NCBI RefSeq assembly: GCF_051401765.1
Contig: NW_027480569.1
Coordinates: forward strand, 744,001-808,000
Length of the DNA stretch: 64,000 bases
DNA from: Calliopsis andreniformis
Taxonomy: Eukaryota > Arthropoda > Insecta > Hymenoptera > Andrenidae
Direction: 5' to 3'
The position numbers and the translations under genes are program-made. The notes under the pieces were generated by a model. The model searched no databases, was not told where the DNA came from, and saw nothing but the letters and a program-made list of their open reading frames with translations. Positions 12,734 through 25,600 of this stretch are shown here, piece after piece (position 1 is the stretch's first letter; each line of letters starts with the position of its first letter).

Positions 12734-14286
12734 TGAAAATTGAGGATTGGGGATTGAGGGTTGAGGATTGAGGTTTGAGGACTGAGGACTGAGGATTGTG
12801 GATTGAGGATTGAGGTTTGAAGATTCAGTATTGAGGATTGAAGATTGGGAATTGAGGATTGAGGATTGAACATTGAGGACTGAGTGTTGAGTGTTGAGTG
12901 ATGAGAATTGATGTTTGTGGATAGAGGATTGAAGATTGAGGATTTAGTGTTGAGAATTGAAGATTGAGTATTGAGGATAGAAGACTGACGATTGAGGATT
13001 GAGGATTGAGTATTGAAGATTAAGGATTGAGAATAGAGGATTGAGGATTGAGGATACTGAGTATTGAAGATTGAGGATTGATGACTGAGTATTGAGGATT
13101 GAGGATTGAAAATTGATTATTAAGGATTGAAGATTGAGGATTGAGGATTGAGTATTGAGAATTGAGAATTGAGGATGAGGACTGAGGGTTGTGGATTGAG
13201 GTTTGAGGAATGATGATTGAGGATTGAGGATTGAGGATTGAGGATTGAGGATTGAGGATTGAGGATTGAGGATTGAGTATTGAAGATTGAGTATTGATGA
13301 CTGAGGATTGAGGATTGAGGGTTGAGGATTGAGGATTGAGGATTGAAAATTGAGTATCGGGGACTCAAGATTGAGGATTGAGGATTGAGGATTGAGGACG
13401 GAGGATGAGGGCTGAGGGTTGAGGATTGAGGTTTGAGTATTGAATCCTGAGAATTCAGGATATTCTATTGAGTGTTGAGAACTGAGGATTGATGGTTGAG
13501 TATTGAGGATTGAAGATTGAGGATTGAGGAATGAGTATTGAAGGTTGAGGATTGATGGTTGTGGATTGAGGATTGGGGATTGAGGATTGAGTATTGAGTA
13601 TTGAATATTGAGGATTCATGATTGAGGACTGAGGATTGTGGATTGAGGATTGAGGATTGAGGATTGAGGATTGAGGATTGAAGATTGAGGATTGGGGATT
13701 GAGGAGTGACGATTGAGGATTGAGGATTGAGGATTGAGAGTTGAGGATTGATGATTCAAGATTGAGTATTGAGGATTGTAGAATGAGGATTGAGGATTGA
13801 GGATTGAGGATTGAGGATTGAGGATTGAAGATTTAGTATTGAGGATTGAAGATAGAGGATTGAGAATTGAGGATTGAGGATTGAGGATTGAGGATTGAAG
13901 ATTGAGGATTGGGTAGTGAGGATTGATGAATGAGGATTGAGGATTGAGGATTGAGGATTGAGGATTGAGCATTGAAAATTGAGGATTGGGAATTGAGGAT
14001 TGACGATTGAGGATTGAGTATTGAGTATTGAAGATTGAGTATTGATGATTCAAGATTGAGGGTTGAGGATTGAGGATTGAGAATGAGGGTGAGGTTTGAG
14101 GATTGAGGTTTGAGTATAGAATCCTGAGAATTCAGGATATTCTATTGATCATTGAGCATTTAGGATTGATGGTTGAGTATTGAGGATTGAGAATTGAGGA
14201 TTGAGGACTGAGTATTGAAGATTGAGGATTGATGATTGAGCATTGAGGATTGAGTATTGAGGATTGAGGATTGAGGATTGAGAATT

Positions 14287-14592
14287 GAGGATGGAGGATG
14301 AGGGCTGAGGGTTGAGGATTGAGGTTTGAGGACTGAGGACTGAGGATTGAGGATTGAGAATTGAGGATTGAGGATTGAGGATTGAGGATTGAGGATTGAG
14401 GATTGAGGATTGAAGATTGAGGATTGAGGATTGAGAATTGAGGATGGAGGATGAGGGCTGAGGGTTGAGGATTGAGGTTTGAGGACTGAGGACTGAGGAT
14501 TGAGGATTGAGAATTGAGGATTGAGGATTGAGGATTGAGGATTGAGGATTGAGGATTGAAGATTGAGTATTGAGGATTGAAGATTGAGGATT
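14287..14592. repeat. 153-bp cassette, two tandem copies
   Basis: The string GAGGATGGAGGATGAGGG begins at 14287 and again at 14440, 153 bases apart. It is followed both times by the same ordered variants (GGGTTGAGG, GGTTTGAGGACTGAGGACTG, a run of canonical heptamers, GAAGATT). The second copy diverges after about 14570. The same pair is present in block B at 39108/39261 and 45955/46108. Confidence 0.75.
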
Positions 14593-17500
14593 GAGGATTG
14601 ATCATTGAGGACTGAGGATTGAGGACTGAGGACTGAGGATTGAGAATTGAGAACTGATAATGAGGACTGAGGGTTGAGGATTGAGGATAGAGGATTGAGG
14701 ATTGAGGATTGAGTATTGAAGATTGAGGATTGATGACTGAGTATTGAGGATTGAGGATTGAAAATTGATTATTAAGGATTGAAGATTGAGGATTGAGAAT
14801 TGAGAATTGAGGATGAGGACTGAGGGTTGTGGATTGAGGTTTGAGGAATGAGGATTGAGGATTGAGGATTGAGTATTGATGACTGAGGATTGAGGATTGA
14901 GGATTGAGGATTGAGGATTGAGGATTGAAAATTGAGTATCAGGGACTCAAGAATGAGGATTGAGTATTGAGGATTGAGGACGGAGTATGAGGGCTGAGGG
15001 TTGAGGATTGAGGTTTGAGTATTGAATCCTGAGAATTCAGGATATTCTATTGAGTGTTGAGAACTAAGGATTGATGGTTGAGTATTGAGGATTGAAGATT
15101 GAGGATTGAGGAATGAGTATTGAAGGTTGAGGATTGATGATTGAGGATTGAGGATTGGGGATTGAGGATTGAGCATTGAGTATTGAAGATTGAGTATTGG
15201 GTATTGAGCATTGAAGAATGAGGATTGAGGATTGAGGTTTGAGGATTGAGGATTGAAGATTGAGTATTGAGGATTGAAGACTGACGATTGAGGATTGAGG
15301 ATTGACGACTGAGGATTGAGGATTGAAGATTGATGATTGAGGATTGGGTATTGAGGATTGAAGAATGAGGATTGAGGATTGAGGATTGAGGATTGAGTGT
15401 TGAGGATTGAAGATTGAGTATTGAGGATAGAAGACTGACGATTGAGGATTGAGGATTGAGTATAGAAGATTAACGATTGATGATTGAGGAATGAGGATTG
15501 AGGATTGAGGATTGAGGATTGAGTATTGAAGATTGAGGATAGATGATTGAGGACTGAGGATTGAGGACTGGGGATAGAGGATTGAGGATTGAAGTTTGAG
15601 GACTGAGGACTGAGGATTGTGGACTGAGGATTGAGGATTGAAGATTCAGTATTGAGGATTGAAGATTGGGAATTGAGGATTGAGGATTGAACATTGAGGA
15701 CTGAGTGTTGAGTGTTGAGTGATGGGAATTGATGTTTGTGGATAGAGGTTTGAAGATTGCAGATTGAGTATTGAGTATTGAAAACATTGAATTGAGGATA
15801 TTCTATTGAGGATTGAGGATTGACAACAGATTGTTGAGGACTGAGGGCCGAAGATTGACGATTCAGGATTGAGGATTCAGAATTGAGGTTTGAGGACTGA
15901 GGATTGAGGATTGAAGATTGAGTATTGAGGATTGAACATTGAGGATTGAAAATTGAGTATCGGGGTCTCAACAATGAGGATTGAGGATTGAGGATTGAGG
16001 ACGGAGGATGAGGGCTGAGGGTTGAGGATTGAGGTTTGAGTATTGAATCCTGAGAATTCAGGATATTCTATTGAGTGTTGAGAACTGAGGATTGATGGTT
16101 GAGTATTGAGGATTGAAGATTGAGGATTGAGGAATGAGTATTGAAGGTTGAGGATTGATGATTGAGGATTGAGGATTGGGGATTGAGGATTGTGTATTGA
16201 GTATTGAAGATTGAGGATTGATGATTGAGGATTGAGGATTGAGGGTTGAGGATTGAGGATTGAGGATTGAGGATTGAGGATTGAAGATTGAGGATTGGGG
16301 ATTGAGGAGTGACGATTGAGTATTGAGGATTGAATGTTAAGGATTGAGGATTGAGGATTGAGGATTGACGATGAGGGCTGAGGGTTGAGGATTGAGGTTT
16401 GAGGACTGAGGACTGAGGATTGAGGATTGAGAATTGGGGATTGAGGATTGAGGATTGAAGATTGAGGATTGGGTATTGGGGATTGAAGAATGAGGGTTGA
16501 GGTTTGAGGATTGAGGATTGAGGATTGAGGATTGAAGATTCAGGTTTGGGTACTGAGGATTGAAGAATGAGGATTGAGGATTGAGTATTGAGGATTGAGG
16601 ATTGAACATTGAGTATTGAGGATTGAAGATTGAATATTGACGATTGAGGATTGAGGATTGAGGATTGAGGATTGAACGTTGAGGACTGAGTGTTGAGGGT
16701 TGAGTGATGAGTATTGATGTTTGTGGATAGAGGTTTGAAGATTGCAGTTTGAGTATTGAGTATTGAAAGCTGAGAATTGAGGATATTCTATTGAGGATTG
16801 AGGATTGACAATTGATTGTTGAGGACTGAGGGCCGAAGATTGAGGACTCAGGATTGAGGATTCAGAATTGATGTTTGATGGCTGACGATTGTGGATTGAG
16901 GATTGAGGATTGAAGATTCAGTATTGAGGATTGAAGATTGGGAATTGAGGATTGAGGATTGAACATTGAGGACTGAGTGTTGAGTGTTGAGTGATGAGAA
17001 TTGATGTTTGTGGATAGAGGTTTGAAGATTGCAGATTGAGTATTGAGTATTGAAAACTTTGAATAGAGGATATTCTATTGAGGATTGAGGATTGACAACA
17101 GATTTTTGAGGACTGAGGTCTGAAGATTGAGGATTCAGGATTTTGGATTCAGAATTGAGGTTTGAGGACTAAGGATTGAGGATTGAAGATTGAGTATTGA
17201 GGATTGAGGATTGAGGATTGAAGATTGAGTATTGACGATTGAGGATGGGGGCTGACGGTTCAGGATTGAGGTTTGAGGGCTGAGGACTGACGATAGAGCA
17301 TTGAGAAATGAGGATTGAGGATTGAGGATTGAAGATTGAGTATTGGGTATTGAGGATCGAAGAATGAGGATTGAGGATTGAGGTTTGAGGATTGAGGATT
17401 GAAGATTGAGTATTGAGGATTGAAGACTGACGATTGAGGATTGAGGATTGAGGACTGAGGATTGAGGATTGAGGATTGAAGATTGAGGATTGGGTATTGA

Positions 17501-18160
17501 GGATTGAAGAATGAGGATTGAGGATTGAGGATAGAGGATTGAGTGTTGAGGATTGAAGATTGAGTACTGAGGATAGAAGACTGACGATTGAGGATTGAGG
17601 ATTGAGTGTTGAAGATTGAGGACTGATGATTGAGGACTGAGGATTGAGGATTGAGGATTGAGGATTGAGTATTGAAGATTGAGGATTGATGATTGAGGAC
17701 TGAGGATTGAGTGTTGAGTGATGAGAATTGATGTTTGTGGATAGAGGTTTGAAGATTGCAGATTGAGTATTGACTATTGAAAACTTTGAATTGAGGATAT
17801 TCTATTGAGGATTGAGGATTGACAACAGATTGTTGAGGACTGAGGTCTGAAGATTGAGGATTCAGGATTGAGGATTCAGAATTGAGGTTTGAGGACTAAG
17901 GATTGAGGATTGAAGATTGAGTATTGAGGATTGAGGATTGAGGATTGAAGATTGAGTATTGAGGATTGAAGACTGACGATTGAGGGTTGAGGATTGAGGA
18001 CTGAGGATTGAGGATTGAAGATTGATGATTGAGGATTGGGTATTGAGGATTGAAGAATGAGGATTGAGGATTGAGGGTTGAGGATTGAGTGTTGAGGATT
18101 GAAGATTGAGTATTGAGGATAGAAGACTGACGATTGAGGATTGAGGTTTGAGAATTGAAG

Positions 18161-18384
18161 ATTAAGGATTGATGATTGAGGAATGAGGATTGAGGATTGA
18201 GTGTTGAGGATTGAAGATTGAGTATTGAGGATAGAAGACTGACGATTGAGGATTGAGGATTGAGTATTGAAGATTAAGGATTGATGATTGAGGAATGAGG
18301 ATTGAGGATTGAGGATTGAGGATTGAGTATTGAAGATTGAGGATTGATGATTGAGGACTGAAGATTGAGGATTGGGGATAGAGG
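18161..18384. repeat. 112-bp module, two tandem copies in A only
   Basis: ATTAAGGATTGATGATTGAG starts at 18161 and at 18273, 112 bases (16 heptamers) apart, with the intervening module repeated. The corresponding place in B, 42982, has a single copy, as does its 6847-bp duplicate at 49829. Either A gained or B lost one unit. The module itself occurs singly in many other places. Confidence 0.8.
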
Positions 18385-19766
18385 ATTGAGGATTGAGGTT
18401 TGAGGATTGAAGAATGAGTATTGACGATTGAAGATTGAGGATTGAGGATTGAGTATTGAGGACTGAAGATTGACGATTGAGCATTGAGGATTGAGGATTG
18501 AAGATTGAGTATTGAGGATTGAAGATTGAGGATTGAGGATTGATCATTGAGGACTGAGGATTGAGGACTGAGGACTGAGGATTGAGAATTGAGAACTGAT
18601 AATGAGGACTGAGGGTTGAGGATTGAGGATAGAGGATTGAGGATTGAGGATTGAGGATTGAAGATTGAGTATTGAGGATTGAGGATTGAGGATTGAAGAT
18701 TGAGTATTGAGGATTGAAGACTGACGATCGAGGATTGAGGATTGAGGACTGAGGATTGAGGATTGAAGGTTGATGATTGAGGATTGGGTATTGAGGATTG
18801 AGGAATGAGGATTGAGGATTGAGGATTGAGGATTGAGTGTTGAGGATTGAAGATTGAGTATTGAGGATAGAAGACTGACGATTGAGGATTGAGGATTGAG
18901 TATTGAAGATTAAGGATTGATGATTGAGGAATGAGGATTGAGGATTGAGGATTGAGGATTGAGTATTGAAGATTGAGGATTGATGATTGAGGACTGAGGA
19001 TTGAGGATTGGGGATAGAGGATTGAGGATTGAGGTTTGAGGACTGAAGGCAGAGGATTGTGGATTGAGGATTGAGGATTGAAGATTCAGTATTGAGGATT
19101 GAAGATTGGCAATTGAGGATTGAGGATTGAACATTGAGGACTGAGTGTTGAGTATTGAGTGATGAGAATTGATGTTTGTGGATAGAGGTTTGAAGATTGC
19201 AGATTGAGTATTGAGTATTGAAAACATTGAATTGAGGATATTCTATTGAGGATTGAGGATTGACAACAGATTGTTGAGGACTGAGGGCCGAAGATTGAGG
19301 ATTCAGGATTGAGGATTCAGAATTGAGGTTTGAGGACTGAGGATTGAGGATTGAAGATTGAGTATTGAGGATTGAAGATTGAGGATTGAGAATTGAGGAT
19401 TCAGTATTGAGGATGAGGGCTGAGGGTTGAGGATTGAGGTTTGAGGACTGAGGACTGAGGATTGAGGATTGAGAATTGAGGATTGAGGATTGAGGATTGA
19501 AGATTGAGGATTGGGTATTGAGGATTGAGGATTGAGGATTGAGTATTGAGGACTGAAGATTGACGATTGAGGATTGAGGATTGAGGATTGAAGATTGAGT
19601 ATTGAGGATTGAAGATTGAGGATTGAGGATTGATCATTGTGGACTGAGGATTGAGGACTGAGGATTGAGGATTGAGAATTGAGAACTGATAATGAGGACT
19701 GAGGGTTGAGGATTGAGGATAGAGGATTGAGGATTGAGGATTGAGTATTGAAGATTGAGGATTGAT

Positions 19767-21324
19767 GACTGAGTATTGAGGATTGAGGATTGAAAATTGA
19801 TTATTAAGGATTGAAGATTGAGGATTGAGGATTCAGGATTGAGAATTGAGAATTGAGGATGAGGACTGAGGGTTCTGGATTGAGGTTTGAGGAATGAGGA
19901 TTGAGGATTGAGGATTGAGTATTGAGGATTGAGGATTGAGGATTGAGGATTGAGTATTGAAGATTGAGTATTGATGACTGAGGATTGAGGACTGAGGATT
20001 GAGGATTGAGGATTGAGGATTGAAAATTGAGTATCGGGGACTCAAGAATGAGGATTGTCGATTGAGAATTTAGGACGGAGGATGAGGGCTGAGGGTTGAG
20101 GATTGAGGTTTGAGTATTGAATCCTGAGAATTCAGGATATTCTATTGAGAGTTGAGAACTGAGGATTGATGGTTGAGTTTTGAGGATTGATGATTGAGGA
20201 TTGAGGAATGAGTATTGGAGGTTGAGGATTGATGATTGAGGATTGAGGATTGGGGATTGAGGATTGAGTATTGAGTATTGAAGATTGAGGATTGATGATT
20301 GATGATTGAGGATTGACGATTGAGGATTGAGGATTGAGGATTGAGGATTGAGGATTTAAGATTGAGGATTGGGGATTGAGGACTGACGATTGAGGATTGA
20401 GGATTGAGGATTGAGAGTTGACGATTGATGATTCAAGATTGAGTATTGAGGATTGTAGAATGAGGATTGAGGATTGAGGATTGAGGATTGAGGATTGAGG
20501 ATTGAAGATTTAGTATTTAGGACTGAAGATAGAGGACTGAGAATTGAGGATTGAGGATTGAGGATTGAAGATTGAGGATTGGGTAGTGAGGATTGAAGAA
20601 TGAGGATTGAGGATTGAGGATTGAAGATTGAGTGTTGAGGATTGAAGATTGAGTATTGAGGATAGAAGACGGACGATTGAGGATTGAGGATTGAGGATTG
20701 AGGATCGAGGATTGAGGATTGAAGATTTAGTATTGAGGACTGAAGGTAGAGGATTGAGAATTGAGGATTGAGGATTGAGGATTGAAGATTGAGTATTGGG
20801 TATTGAGGATTCAAGAATGAGGATTGAGGATTGAGGATTGAGGATAGAGGATAGAAGATTGAGTATTGAGGATTGAAGACTGACGATTGAGTATTGAGAA
20901 TTGTGGACTGAGGATTGAGGATTGAGGATTGAGGGTTGAGAATTGATGATTGAGGATTGAAGATTGAGTATTGAGGATTGAAGGTTAAGGATTGAGGATT
21001 GAGGATTGAGGATTGACGATGAGGGCTGAGGGTTGAGGATTGAGGTTTGAGGACTGAGGACTGAGGATTGAGGATTGAAAATTGGGGACTGAGGACTGAG
21101 GATTGAAGATTGAGGATTGGGTATTGAGGATTGAAGAATGAGGGTTGAGGATTGAGGATTGAGGTTTGAGGATTGAGGATTGAAGATTCAGGTTTGGGTA
21201 CTGAGGATTGAAGAATGAGGATTGAGGATTGAGGATTGAGGATTGAGGATTGAAGGTTGAGTATTGAGGATTGAAGATTGAGTATTGAGGATTGAAGGCT
21301 GACGATTGAGGATTGAGGATTGAG
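19767..21324. repeat. 1558-bp tandem unit, copy 1 in A
   Basis: First of two head-to-tail units. Landmarks at 20119 and 21677 and the GGATTTAAGATTG block at about 20352 and 21910 are each 1558 bases apart. The join lies at GACTGAGTATTGAGGATTG (19767 and 21325). Confidence 0.8.
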
Positions 21325-22669
21325 GACTGAGTATTGAGGATTGAGGATTGAAAATTGATTATTAAGGATTGAAGATTGAGGATTGAGGATTGAGGATTGA
21401 GAATTGAGAATTGAGGATGAGGACTGAGGGTTCTGGATTGAGGTTTGAGGAACGAGGATTGAGGATTGAGGATTGAGTATTGAGGATTGAGGATTGAGGA
21501 TTGAGGATTGAGTATTGAAGATTGAGTATTGATGACTGAGGATTGAGGACTGAGGATTGAGGATTGAGGATTGAGGATTGAAAATTGAGTATCGGGGACT
21601 CAAGAATGAGGATTGACGATTGAGAATTTAGGACGGAGGATGAGGGCTGAGGGTTGAGGATTGAGGTTTGAGTATTGAATCCTGAGAATTCAGGATATTT
21701 TATTGAGTGTTGAGAACTGAGGATTGATGGTTGAGTTTTGAGGATTGAAGATTGAGGATTGAGGAATGAGTATTGGAGGTTGAGGATTGATGATTGAGGA
21801 TTGAGGATTGGGGATTGAGGATTGAGTAATGAGTATTGAAGATTGAGGATTGATGATTGAGGATTGAGGATTGAGGATTGAGGATTGAGGATTGAGGATT
21901 GAGGATTGAGGATTTAAGATTGAGGATTGGGGATTGAGGACTGACGATTAAGGATTGAGGATTGAGGATTGAGAGTTGACGATTGACGATTCAAGATTGA
22001 GTATTGAGGATTGTAGAATGAGGATTGAGGATTGAGGATTGAGGATTGAGGATTGAGGATTGAAGATTTAGTATTTAGGACTGAAGATAGAGGATTGAGA
22101 ATTGAGGATTGAGGATTGAGGATTGAAGATTGAGGATTGGGTAGTGAGGATTGAAGAATGAGGATTGAGGATTGAGGATTGAAGATTGAGTGTTGAGGAT
22201 TGAAGATTGAGTATTGACGATAGAAGACGGACGATTGAGGATTGAGGATTGAGGATTGAGGATCGAGGATTGAGGATTGAAGATTTAGTATTGAGGACTG
22301 AAGGTAGAGGATTGAGAATTGAGGATTGAGGATTGAGGATTGAAGATTGAGTATTGGGTATTGAGGGTTCAAGAATGAGGATTGAGGATTGAGGATTGAG
22401 GATTGAGGATAGAAGATTGAGTATTGAGGATTGAAGACTGACGATTGAGTATTGAGAATTGAGGACTGAGGATTGAGGATTGAGGATTGAGGGTTGAGAA
22501 TTGATGATTGAGGATTGAAGATTGAGTATTGAGGATTGAAGGTTAAGGATTGAGGATTGAGGATTGAGGATTGACGATGAGGGCTGAGGGTTGAGGATTG
22601 AGGTTTGAGGACTGAGGACTGAGGATTGAGGATTGAGAATTGGGGACTGAGGACTGTGGATTGAAGATT
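21325..22669. repeat. 1558-bp tandem unit, copy 2 in A, truncated
   Basis: Second unit, cut about 210 bases short by the switch into block B near 22669. It differs from copy 1 by scattered changes, for example TTAAGG at 21948 and GATATTTTATT in place of GATATTCTATT at the landmark (21677-21705). Confidence 0.78.
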
Positions 22670-25600
22670 GAGGATTGGGGATTGAGGATTGAGGATTGAG
22701 GAATGATGATTGAGGATTGAGGATTGAGGATTGGGGATTGAAGATTGAGCATTGAGGTTTGAGGACTGAGGGCTGAGGATTGAGGATTGAGGATTTAGGA
22801 TTGAGGATGAGGGCTGAGTGTTGAGGATTGAGGTTTGAGGACTGAGGACTGAGGATTGATGATTGAGAATTGAGGATTGAGGATTGAGGATTGAAGATTG
22901 AGGATTGGGTATTGAGGATTGAAGAATGAGGATTGAGGATTGAGGATTGAGGATTGAGGATTGAGGAGTGAGTGTTGAAGATTGTGTATTGATCACTGAG
23001 GATTGAGGATTGAGGATTGAGGATTGAGGATTGAAGATTGAATATTGAGGATGAAGATTCAGGATTGAGGATTGAGGATTGAGGATGGAGGATGAGGGCT
23101 GAGGGTTGAGGATTGAGGTTTGAGGACTGAGGAATGAGGATTAAGGGTTGAGAATTGAGGATTGACGATTGACGATTGAAGACTGAGGATTGGGTATTGA
23201 GGATTGAACAATGAGGATTGAGGATTGAGGATTGAGGATTGAGGATTGAGGATTGAAGGTTGAGGATTGGGTATTGAGGATTGAAGACTGAGGATTGAGG
23301 ATTGAGGATTGAGGATTGAGGATTGAAGATTGAGTATTGAGGATTGAAGGTTGAGGATTGAGGATTGAGGATTGAGGATTGAAGATTTAGTATTGAGGAT
23401 TGAAGATAGAGGATTGAGAATTGAGGATTGAGGATTGAGGATTGAAGATTGAGGATTGGGTAGTGAGGATTGATGAATGAGGATTGAGGATTGAGGATTG
23501 AGGATTGAGGGTTGAGCATTGAAAATTGAGGATTGGGAATTGAGGATTGACGATTGAGGATTGAGTATTGAGGATTGAAGATTGAGTATTGATGATTGAA
23601 GATTGAGGGTTGAGGATTGAGGATTGAGAATGAGGGCTGAGGGTTGAGGATTGAGGTTTGAGTATAGAATCCTGAGAATTCAGGATATTCTATTGATCAT
23701 TGAGCATTTAGGATTGATGGTTGAGTATTGAGGATTGAGAATTGAAGATTGAGAATTGAGTATTGAAGATTGAGGATTGATGATTGAGCATTGAGGATTG
23801 AGTATTGAGGATTGACGCTTGAGGATTGAGGGTTGAGGATGTAGGATTGAAGAGAGAGGACTGAGTGTTGAGGATTGAGTGTTGAGGATTGATGCTTGAG
23901 GTTTGAGATTTGATTATTGAATATTCTGGATTGAGTATTGAACCATCAGAATTCAGGATGTTCTATTGAGTATTGAGAATTGAGGATTGATGGTTGAGTA
24001 TTGAGGATTGATGGTTGAGGGTTGAGTGTTGAATATAGAGGATTGAGGATTGAGGATTGAGGATTGAGTATTGATGATTGAGGAATGATGATTGAGGATT
24101 GAGGATTGAGGATTGGGGATTGAGGATTGAGGATTGAGGAATGATGATTGAGGATTGAGGATTGAGGATTGGGGATTGAAGATTGAGCATTGAGGTTTGA
24201 GAATTGAGGAATGAGTATTGAAGGTTGAGGATTGATGGTTGTGGATTGAGGATTGGGGATTGAGGATTGAGTATTGAGTATTGAATATTGAGGATTGATG
24301 ATTGAGGACTGAGGATTGTGGATTGAGGATTGAGGATTGAGGATTGAGGATTGAGGATTGAAGATTGAGGATTGGGGATTGAGGAGTGACGATTGAGGAT
24401 TGAGGATTGAGGATTGAGAGTTGAGGATTGATGATTCAAGATTGAGTATTGAGGATTGTAGAATGAGGATTGAGGATTGAGGATTGAGGATTGAGGATTG
24501 AGGATTGAAGATTTAGTATTGAGGATTGAAGATAGAGGATTGAGAATTGAGGATTGAGGATTGAGGATTGAAGATTGAGGATTGGGTAGTGAGGATTGAT
24601 GAATGAGGATTGAGGATTGAGGATTGAGGATGAGGATTGAACATTGAGGACTGAGTGTTGAGTGTTGAGTGATGAGAATTGATGTTTGTGGATAGAGGAT
24701 TGAAGATTGAGGATTGAGTGTTGAGAATTGAAGATTGAGTATTGAGTATAGAAGACTGACAATTGAGGATTGAGGATTGAGTATTGAAGATTAAGGATTG
24801 AGGATAGAGGATTGAGGATTGAGGATAATGAGTATTGAAGATTGAGGATTGATGACTGGGTATTGAGGATTGAGGATTGAAAATTGATTATTAAGGATTG
24901 AAGATTGAGGATTGAGGATTGAGTATTGAGAATTGAGAATTGAGGATGAGGACTGAGGGTTGTGGATTGAGGTTTGAGGAATGATGATTGAGGATTGAGG
25001 ATTGAGGATTGAGGATTGAGGATTGAGGATTGAGGATTGAGTATTGAAGATTGAGTATTGATGACTGAGGATTGAGGATTGAGGATTGAGGATTGAGGAA
25101 TGAGTATTGAAGGTTGAGGATTGATGGTTGTGGATTGAGGATTGGGGATTGAGGATTGAGTATTGAGTATTGAATATTGAGGATTGATGATTGAGGACTG
25201 AGGATTGTGGATTGAGGATTGAGGATTGAGGATTGAGGATTGAGGATTGAAGATTGAGGATTGGGGATTGAGGAGTGACGATTGAGGATTGAGGATTGAG
25301 GATTGAGAGTTGAGGATTGATGATTCAAGATTGAGTACTGAGGATTGTAGAATGAGGATTGAGGATTGAGGATTGAGGATTGAGGATTGAGGATTGAAGA
25401 TTTAGTATTGAGGATTGAAGATAGAGGATTGAGAATTGAGGATTGAGGATTTAGGATTCAAGATTGAGGATTGGGTAGTGAGGATTGATGAATGAGGATT
25501 GAGGATTGAGGATTGAGGATTGAGGATTGAGCATTGAAAATTGAGGATTGGGAATTGAGGATTGACGATTGAGGATTGAGTATTGAGGATTGAAGATTGA

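Larger units (their letters stand above)
471..22669. repeat. Large tandem unit A (~22.2 kb)
   Basis: This is the first copy of a ~22.2-kb direct repeat. From 471 onward the order of variant heptamers reappears at 22670 (offset 22199), and all landmarks in A recur in B in the same order and orientation. The 3' end is a crossover point. Sequence of the 21.3-22.6 kb module type switches near 22660-22670 to the sequence found at 471, within the shared string GAGGATTGGG. A contains one copy of the 1304-bp module (10858-12147) and one of the 6.8-kb segment (12773-19731), both of which are multiplied in B. Confidence 0.85.
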
